Shown here: in pieces, positions 58,637-64,000 of the stretch
Position numbering within the stretch: the first letter of the stretch is position 1
How the letters are laid out: the number at the start of each line of letters is the position of its first letter
DNA from: Diplonema japonicum
Lineage: Eukaryota; Euglenozoa; Diplonemea; Diplonemida; Diplonemidae
Length of the DNA: 64,000 nucleotides
Direction of reading: 5' to 3'
NCBI GenBank assembly: GCA_964019335.1
Contig: OZ025664.1
Span: forward strand, 186,001 to 250,000
The notes under the pieces: generated by a model
What the model was told of the DNA's origin: nothing
Seen by the model: the letters and a program-made list of their open reading frames with translations, nothing else
Database searches by the model: none
Position numbers and translations under genes: made by a program

Positions 58637-59025
58637 ATGGCCGAGCAGAATGCCGAGATGCCCCAGCAGCAGATGACTGCTGAGCAGCAGCAGAAACAGC
58701 AAGAGCAGGCGCAGGCTCAGGAAGAGCAGAGGGATGCGACGCTTCGTGCCATCCTCGACTCCGAGGCACGTGAACGATTGAAGAGGATTGCTGTTGTGAA
58801 GCCGGAGAAGTCCAGGGCCATTGAAAACTACGTCATCCAGTCTGTGAAACAAGGGAGAATGCAGCCCCCCATCAGTGATAGCAAACTGAAGTCCCTTTTG
58901 GAAGCCATGCAAGATCAGGTAAGAAAAAAAACAAAACAAAAAACATTTTAAAACAGTCCGGAGCCGGTTCGAACGGCCCCAAAATCACCTTCGCGCGCAA
59001 GGTCCGTGATGACGACGACTGGTGA
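58637..59025 (+). CDS. PDCD5: PDCD5 / TFAR19-family DNA-binding protein, two exons
   Basis: Exons 58637-58918 and 58957-59025 (intron 38 bases, GTAAGA...AAACAG) join in phase 0 to 116 residues, the usual PDCD5 size. The start is Gln-rich. The core LDSEARERLKRIAVVKPEKS and SVKQGRMQPPISDSKL is the conserved three-helix domain. Exon 2 gives NGPKITFARKVRDDDDW, the family's RKxxDDDDW end. The protein binds double-stranded DNA and chaperonin and modulates apoptosis or acetylation in animals. An A-rich leader precedes the ATG. Confidence 0.95.
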
Positions 59026-59100
59026 GGTCACCACCCCCCTTCCCTCCTCCCACTGTCGGGGTAGACTAGAGTTTCATTCATTTTTTTTGATTTTTATTTG

Positions 59101-59303
59101 GGTTCCCCCCCCCCCCCCCCCCCCCCCACTGCAGAGGGGAGGGAGGGAAGGAAGAGGGGAAAAAAAATACTGCAGTGCACTCGCCTAAATATTTACATTG
59201 ACTTGCCTTTTTCACCCCCCCCCATCTTTTTTTTTCTAGTTTTCTTAATTTTTTATTATCCCCTGTTCCCCCTCTTCATAACCTAAAAAGTTTCCAAACA
59301 CAC

Positions 59304-59334
<31 letters not shown>

Positions 59335-59340
59335 TCTCAC
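59101..59340. other. Intergenic low-complexity region with poly-C, poly-T and poly-A
   Basis: C run of about 23 (59106-59128), T-rich TTTTTTTTTCTAG (59228-59240) acceptor-like site, and a 30-base A run before the Hcp ATG. Confidence 0.55.
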
Positions 59341-59344
59341 TACA

Positions 59345-61129
59345 ATGTTGAGGCGTGTTTCTCGTGTTGCGGCTATGAGGCAGGCGAAGGCCGCGGTGCA
59401 GCAGTTCAGGGGCATGCAGAGCCTGTCGGAGATCCGTGAGAACGCGCCGATCATGTTCTGCTTCCAGTGCGAACAGACATCTGCGGGCCATGGGTGCGAC
59501 AAGATCGGAATGTGCGGGAAGAGGCCCCGTGTGGCTGTGCTCCAGGACCTCGCTGTCCACGTCACGAAGGGTATTTCCCAGTACGCACACGCAGCCCGCC
59601 AACTGGACCCCACCGCCAGCGACCCTGAGGTTGACAGGTTCGTCCTGGAGGTCCTCTTCGCCACCATGACCAACGTCAACAACGACAGGAACAGATTCGT
59701 TGACTACGTGTCGCAGGGTGCCAACATCAAGGCAAAGGCCGAGGCCCTCTACAGGAAGGCCGGCGGCAAAGAAACCTTCTCCGGCCCCGCTGCCTGGACC
59801 ACTTCTTCCTTCGAAGAAGAGGTGCTTTCTGAGATGGCCGAAAACGTCGGTGTCCTTCACCGTGCCCTCGACTACGATGAGGACACCTTCTCCCTCATCG
59901 AGCTCATCACCTACGGCGTCAAGGGCATGGCCGCCTACGCCCACCACGCCATGGTGCAGGGCAAGGAGTCCGACGACATCTACGCGCAGACCCACATGCT
60001 GCTCTCTTCCATCTGCAACCCCAACGCCTCTGTTGAGAGCCTTCTCCCCCTCGCCTTGAAGTGTGGTGAGGTTAACATTCAGGTCATGGCCCTCCTTGAG
60101 CAGGCACACATCGAGGCCTACGGCGTCCCCACTCCCAAGGAGGTCAACACCAAGCCCGTCCCTGGGAAGTGCATCCTTGTGTCCGGTCACGACATCCAAG
60201 ACCTCGCCAACATCCTGAAGCAGACTGAGGGCACAGGCATCAACGTCTACTCTCACGGCGAGCTGCTGCCGGGGCACGGGTACCCCGAGCTCCAGAAGTT
60301 CCCCCACTTCGCGGGGCACTACGGCGGCGCGTGGCAGAAGCAGAGGATCGACTTCAACGACTTCCCTGGTGCCATCCTGATGACGACGAACTGCATGATC
60401 GAGCCCAAGTCCACATACAAGAAGAGGATCTTCACCAGGGCGACTGTCGGGTGGCCGGGCATCCCGCACATTGAGGGGAACGACTTCAGCGAGGTGGTGA
60501 AGTGCGCGCAGGCATGCGATGGGTTCAAGGAGGGCGCCCCTGCGAAGACGAAGAACATGACGACGGGGTTCGGTGCGGACGCGATCCTGTCGCACGCGGA
60601 GACGGTGGTGGGGGCGGTGAAGAGCGGGGACATCAAGCACTTCTACGTAATCGGTGGATGCGACGGGAGAGAGAGCGCGAGGTCGTACTTCACGGACCTG
60701 GCGAAGGCAGTCCCGAAGGACGCAGTGATCCTGACGCTGGGGTGCGGGAAGTTCAGGTTCAACACTGAGGAGTTCGGAGACATCGGCGGTGTGCCGCGTC
60801 TCTTGGACGTGGGGCAGTGCAATGACGCATACGGTGCAGTGAGGGTGGCCCTTGCACTGAAGGACGCCTTGGGCCTTGAGTCAGTCAATGACCTTCCCTT
60901 GAGCTTCGGTGTTTCTTGGTTCGAACAGAAGGCTGTTGCCGTCCTCCTCTCCCTCCTCCACCTTGACGTTAAAAACATCCACCTTGGCCCCAAGCTCCCC
61001 GCCTTCCTCACCCCGAACATTGCCAGCTTTTTGGTGAACAACTATGGTATCTCCCCTGTCGGCAACGGTGCTGAGGACGCCGCCAAGATGGCTAACATGC
61101 CCAACAACCACCTCGTCTCTTCTGCTTAG
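59345..61129 (+). CDS. hcp: Hybrid-cluster protein (hydroxylamine reductase), class I type
   Basis: 594 residues. Cysteines C39, C42, C51 and C57 in CFQCEQTSAGHGCDKIGMCG give the CX2CX8CX5C that binds the N-terminal Fe-S cubane. The hybrid-cluster region has GHYGGAWQKQ, CMIEP, TLGCGKFRFN, RLLDVGQCNDAYG and SWFEQKAV, all family landmarks. Length beyond residue 37 fits class I proteins of anaerobes. The first 30 residues (MLRRVSRVAAMRQAKAAVQQ) are Arg/Ala-rich and amphipathic, like a mitochondrial or hydrogenosomal targeting peptide absent from bacterial forms. The protein reduces NO or hydroxylamine and protects against nitrosative stress. Codon use is strongly G/C-ending. It was probably acquired by transfer into eukaryotes. 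Confidence 0.95.
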   Translation: MLRRVSRVAAMRQAKAAVQQFRGMQSLSEIRENAPIMFCFQCEQTSAGHGCDKIGMCGKRPRVAVLQDLAVHVTKGISQYAHAARQLDPTASDPEVDRFVLEVLFATMTNVNNDRNRFVDYVSQGANIKAKAEALYRKAGGKETFSGPAAWTTSSFEEEVLSEMAENVGVLHRALDYDEDTFSLIELITYGVKGMAAYAHHAMVQGKESDDIYAQTHMLLSSICNPNASVESLLPLALKCGEVNIQVMALLEQAHIEAYGVPTPKEVNTKPVPGKCILVSGHDIQDLANILKQTEGTGINVYSHGELLPGHGYPELQKFPHFAGHYGGAWQKQRIDFNDFPGAILMTTNCMIEPKSTYKKRIFTRATVGWPGIPHIEGNDFSEVVKCAQACDGFKEGAPAKTKNMTTGFGADAILSHAETVVGAVKSGDIKHFYVIGGCDGRESARSYFTDLAKAVPKDAVILTLGCGKFRFNTEEFGDIGGVPRLLDVGQCNDAYGAVRVALALKDALGLESVNDLPLSFGVSWFEQKAVAVLLSLLHLDVKNIHLGPKLPAFLTPNIASFLVNNYGISPVGNGAEDAAKMANMPNNHLVSSA

Positions 61130-61964
61130 GTTACATTTGTATTCTTTTTTTAAAAGAAGCAGGAGGCTTTAAGGAGGGGAAGGGAAGTGGAGTGCCAGAA
61201 GGCGCGCATTTTTCCTCATCCTCTTTTAGTTGTCCTCCTGTTTTGATTATTCCTTCTATTTCTTTTTTTTTTTTTCCCCTCTGAGTAATGGGTAGTTATT
61301 ATTGTTTTTTTGTCTAATTATTATTATTTTTATTTTTTTTTTTTTGGGAACAAAATTTTTCTTTCCTTTTTTTTTTTTTTTTTTTTTTAGAATGTATCGC
61401 ATAAAAAGTTAGGCTGAAGCCCACTTTTTTTGATCAGAAAAAAAAAAAAAAAAATGCGGAAAAAAAAGAGGAAAGAAAAAAGAGAATGCAAAAAAAAAAA
61501 AAAAAAATAATAAAATAAATAAAAGTAAAAAAAAAGAATGAGTACGGGGAAGAAACGACAAAAAAAAAACAAAAAAATAGGGATATTTTCAGTTTGAATT
61601 CTCATATTCTGTTAATCCCTATTGTGCAAAGATTGAGAAGAACAATTATTTATTTATTAATTTATTTATTGGAGCTTTTTTTTCCCTCTTTTTTTTCCTG
61701 ACAGTCGTTTGACAACCTGCCACATACTGCAGGTCCCAAAGACACGTTTATATTTTCTTTTTCTCCAAAATTTTATATCCCTCTCTAGTTTCCTTTTTCT
61801 CTTTTTCTTTTTTAAAAATCCTTTTTTTAGAAAAAAAAATCTTTTTTTTTCTTTATTCCAATGCTTTTTTTTTTTTTTTTTTTTATAGTTAAGCTGTTCT
61901 GTTTTAACACAACAAAAACACAAACAGCATTTCCTTTTTTTTTCTCCCCTCCTTTACAAAAAAA
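61130..61964. other. Low-complexity intergenic region
   Basis: A/T-rich with many homopolymers; T run at 61867-61884. A TTTTTTTTCTCCCCTCC tract precedes the next ATG. No gene seen. Confidence 0.55.
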
Positions 61965-64000
61965 ATGGCGAATCTTGAAGCTGCCAAGAAAACAATGAAC
62001 AAAGCAGGAAAGGCGGGAGCGACCCAGGAGGAAGAAAAAAACCTGAATGAATGGCTAGGAAAGGTAGACGAAATGCAGACGGCAGTAAAGTACCTTCTAT
62101 CAGACGATTACACTGACACCGCCGAAGAGCAGGAGGAAAAATCAAAACCAACAGAAAAGGAAGAACCCACTGACGACTACAAGAAGAAAAGGTACACCAG
62201 CGACTACACCAGATTTGAAAACGAAGACTTTGTCAAGGAGATGGAACCACGGAAAAAGGAAGCCTCCCCTGTAGTAGCCACAACCCGACCTTCCACAGAC
62301 GACCCAAAAAAACTGACAGAATACCTTTGCAAAAAGGAATCTCTGACCTATAAGGAAAAGGGAAACGCCGCTTTCAAATCAGGAAACTACACCGAAGCAG
62401 AACACCTCTATTCATCAGGCATCACCCTTGACAGTACCAACCACACCACGCGGAACAACAGAGCTCAAGCAAGACTCAAACTTAGAGACTGGAAAGGCAC
62501 GCTTGACGACTGCACCGTTGTCCTCGCCCACGACCCTTTGAACATCAAGGCCATCAAACGTCGGGCCGTTGCCTTGATGGGTCTGCGTCAGTCAGGTAAA
62601 GCGTTGGATGACATTGCACAGGCCATCAAATACGAGGGAAGTACCAAAGAGCTTCGGCTCCTCCGTGCCACTGCAACCTCGGAAGCTGCTGAGGAGGCCA
62701 AAGTCATCGGTGCCGACCCCACTGTTTTAAACGAAGTGACGGCGTTCCTCACCACCACCACATCGCTTATGGACAGGCTTCGTGTACATGGCCCTGCAAA
62801 GCCCGTCGAAGAGGACGACGACACACTCTTCAAGCTGTGCACTGCCCTGCGGGACATGCGCGGTAAAATTCAAACTTGTGATGCGGCGAAGATCCACTTC
62901 CGGTGGGAGGGCGGGATTACTGCTATCATTTCGTTCATCAAAGACTTCAAGACAGGTCTGTCAAAGGCCCCTGCGGACGACGGCCCTTCTGAGTGGGACG
63001 TGCTGCCCATTCTGCTGTACGACACGCTCCACGACGTCTTCACAGTCGAGTACAACATGGCGCACAGTGTCGCGGAGGGCCCCCTCTGCTCCGTTCTTGT
63101 CCCGCAGTTAGTCGCGACCTGCGACGGGAGCAAGCTAGCCTCCGTGGCGTCGCTGCGTTTGTTGGTGCGCATCACGGAAGAGCCTGACGTGAGGAGCGAG
63201 ATGCGTAAACACCTGTCGCCGCAGGAGCTCATGAACCTGCCGCATCACGTGAAGGAGGGCGACGACGGTGTTCTGTCGCTGCTGCTGCAGCTTGTTGACA
63301 ACTTGCTGAAGTCAGAGGTGTGGTGTGATGACCTTTCATCACAGCCTCTGCCTGCTTACATCCTGCCGTTGATGCACCACAAGCGGAGCAGGGCCATCAG
63401 AGATGCGGCAGGCGCTGCAGTCATGCGACTCACGACGGACGCCAAGTTCCGGAAGTACCTGACGGAGACCAACCTGAGCCTGCCTTTGAAGTCATCGTCG
63501 TGGGGTGCGTTGACCACCAAGTCGCAGTCCGTTCTGCACTACCTCACGGAGTATCTGAAGGAAGAGGCTGCCACTCTGCAGTCACCGTTCGCCGTCGAGG
63601 CGATCTTGGCATCGCTGTGCAACTGCATGGTCGAAAACGACAAGGGGATCCTGGCTGTGCTGGCAGAGCCGGAGAACATAGCACCGTGCTTGGCGCTGCT
63701 GAAGTCAGACGTTGCTGGGCATGCGAACATCAGGGCGAGGGCACTGGCGTACATCGCGAAGTCCATCAGCGTGAAGAAGGTACATGGGTACTTGAAGGGA
63801 GAGGGCGGTGTGGAGCTGCTACTGAAATACATAAAATTACCCAAAGAGGAGCAAGATAGGGAGTACACGAGACTATGCCAGGAGAACAGTGTTTCAGCAC
63901 TGGGGGCGATGCTGGTGGCAGAAGACGGTGACATGGATGGAGAGGTGGACGAGTTCACAGAGCTGATCCTGAGCACTGAGCCTGTCGTGGAGTCTCTAAA
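61965..64000 (+). CDS. TPR/armadillo-repeat protein, TTC12-like (runs off the window)
   Basis: Open from ATG 61965 to the window end (678 codons, no stop). A charged linker is followed by TPR motifs near residues 125-225 (LTYKEKGNAAFKSGNYTEAE and LYSSGITLDSTNHTTRNNRA, then WKGTLDDCTVVLAHDPLNIK). The rest is a series of helical repeats, likely armadillo/HEAT (for example SLRLLVRITEEPDVRSEMRK). TPR followed by ARM repeats is the layout of TTC12, an assembly factor for flagellar dynein arms, and of UNC-45. The N-terminal WLGKVDEMQTAVKYLLSDD segment resembles TTC12 more. The C-terminus is outside the window. Confidence 0.65.
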   Translation, partial: MANLEAAKKTMNKAGKAGATQEEEKNLNEWLGKVDEMQTAVKYLLSDDYTDTAEEQEEKSKPTEKEEPTDDYKKKRYTSDYTRFENEDFVKEMEPRKKEASPVVATTRPSTDDPKKLTEYLCKKESLTYKEKGNAAFKSGNYTEAEHLYSSGITLDSTNHTTRNNRAQARLKLRDWKGTLDDCTVVLAHDPLNIKAIKRRAVALMGLRQSGKALDDIAQAIKYEGSTKELRLLRATATSEAAEEAKVIGADPTVLNEVTAFLTTTTSLMDRLRVHGPAKPVEEDDDTLFKLCTALRDMRGKIQTCDAAKIHFRWEGGITAIISFIKDFKTGLSKAPADDGPSEWDVLPILLYDTLHDVFTVEYNMAHSVAEGPLCSVLVPQLVATCDGSKLASVASLRLLVRITEEPDVRSEMRKHLSPQELMNLPHHVKEGDDGVLSLLLQLVDNLLKSEVWCDDLSSQPLPAYILPLMHHKRSRAIRDAAGAAVMRLTTDAKFRKYLTETNLSLPLKSSSWGALTTKSQSVLHYLTEYLKEEAATLQSPFAVEAILASLCNCMVENDKGILAVLAEPENIAPCLALLKSDVAGHANIRARALAYIAKSISVKKVHGYLKGEGGVELLLKYIKLPKEEQDREYTRLCQENSVSALGAMLVAEDGDMDGEVDEFTELILSTEPVVESL

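Noticed and set aside
59276-60640. 454-codon open frame on the minus strand opposite Hcp
   Set aside because: It is a shadow caused by the strongly G/C-ending codons of the real Hcp gene. Its translation is low-complexity V/L/G/H/R and has no motif.
1-64000. CRISPR arrays, bacterial operons, riboswitches, rRNA genes
   Set aside because: None seen. The repeats here are microsatellites or transposon units, and gene content and introns are eukaryotic.

Overview
This window is nuclear DNA of a flagellated protist. It has eukaryotic protein families (OST48, Vps29, ESCRT-III/Vps60, a class IV sirtuin, a polycystin-type TRP channel, PDCD5, an XRRA1-like LRR protein, a TTC12-like TPR protein), short GT-AG introns, polymerase III tRNA genes and non-LTR retrotransposons. 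TAA, TAG and TGA all end genes, so the standard code is used. Every convincing host gene (about 35) lies on the + strand. Most have a long poly-T or poly-pyrimidine tract upstream, often a CAG/AG a few tens of bases before the ATG, and an A-rich leader touching the ATG. One-directional gene blocks with pyrimidine-tract/AG sites recall the polycistronic, spliced-leader gene arrays of Euglenozoa. The intact ingi/L1Tc-like retrotransposon with a 2A-like peptide fits too. Conventional introns argue against a typical kinetoplastid and would suit a diplonemid- or euglenid-like lineage. The lineage assignment is an inference; no rRNA or spliced-leader gene is present to settle it.

Layout: 0-4 kb holds a partial gene, OST48 and a TTD14-like P-loop/CYTH-like protein. 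4.4-9.3 kb is an apparently intact LINE (endonuclease, reverse transcriptase, RNase H, zinc knuckle). 9.8-23 kb holds tRNA-Glu, an intron-rich EF-hand protein, a sirtuin, a fukutin/LicD-like protein, Vps29, a polycystin-2-like channel and a 2-oxoglutarate oxygenase. 23-29 kb is a transposon-rich stretch: two zinc-ribbon coding segments separated by a broken piggyBac element and a tRNA-Ala, then repeated hairpin-bearing MITE-like units and a foldback element. 29-32.5 kb holds a CHCH protein, Vps60/CHMP5 and two lineage-specific genes. 33.3-34.7 kb carries a second pair of related transposons. 34.8-44.5 kb holds a large KEN-box coiled-coil protein and a block of unrecognised genes, including a gene with a tRNA-Glu inside its intron and a tandem trio of paralogous small proteins with a Cys/His-rich module. 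45-55 kb holds XRRA1-like, PDZ, FAD oxidase (DAO family), mS23-like, BTB/coiled-coil/SPRY and membrane-protein genes. 55.3-57.7 kb is a nested pile of truncated LINE copies. 57.8-64 kb holds a coiled-coil protein, PDCD5, hybrid-cluster protein and the TTC12-like gene, which runs off the window.

Biologically, the genes suggest a flagellate (XRRA1-, TTC12- and polycystin-like proteins) with a protein-making mitochondrion (mS23-like, CHCH) that also carries hybrid-cluster protein, typical of low-oxygen life. Membrane traffic (retromer Vps29, ESCRT-III Vps60) and the secretory pathway (OST48, LicD-like) are represented. The least explained parts are the paralogous trio, the two transposon families that occur twice in the same order just upstream of genes, and two tRNA genes encoding C at the normally invariant U33 position.
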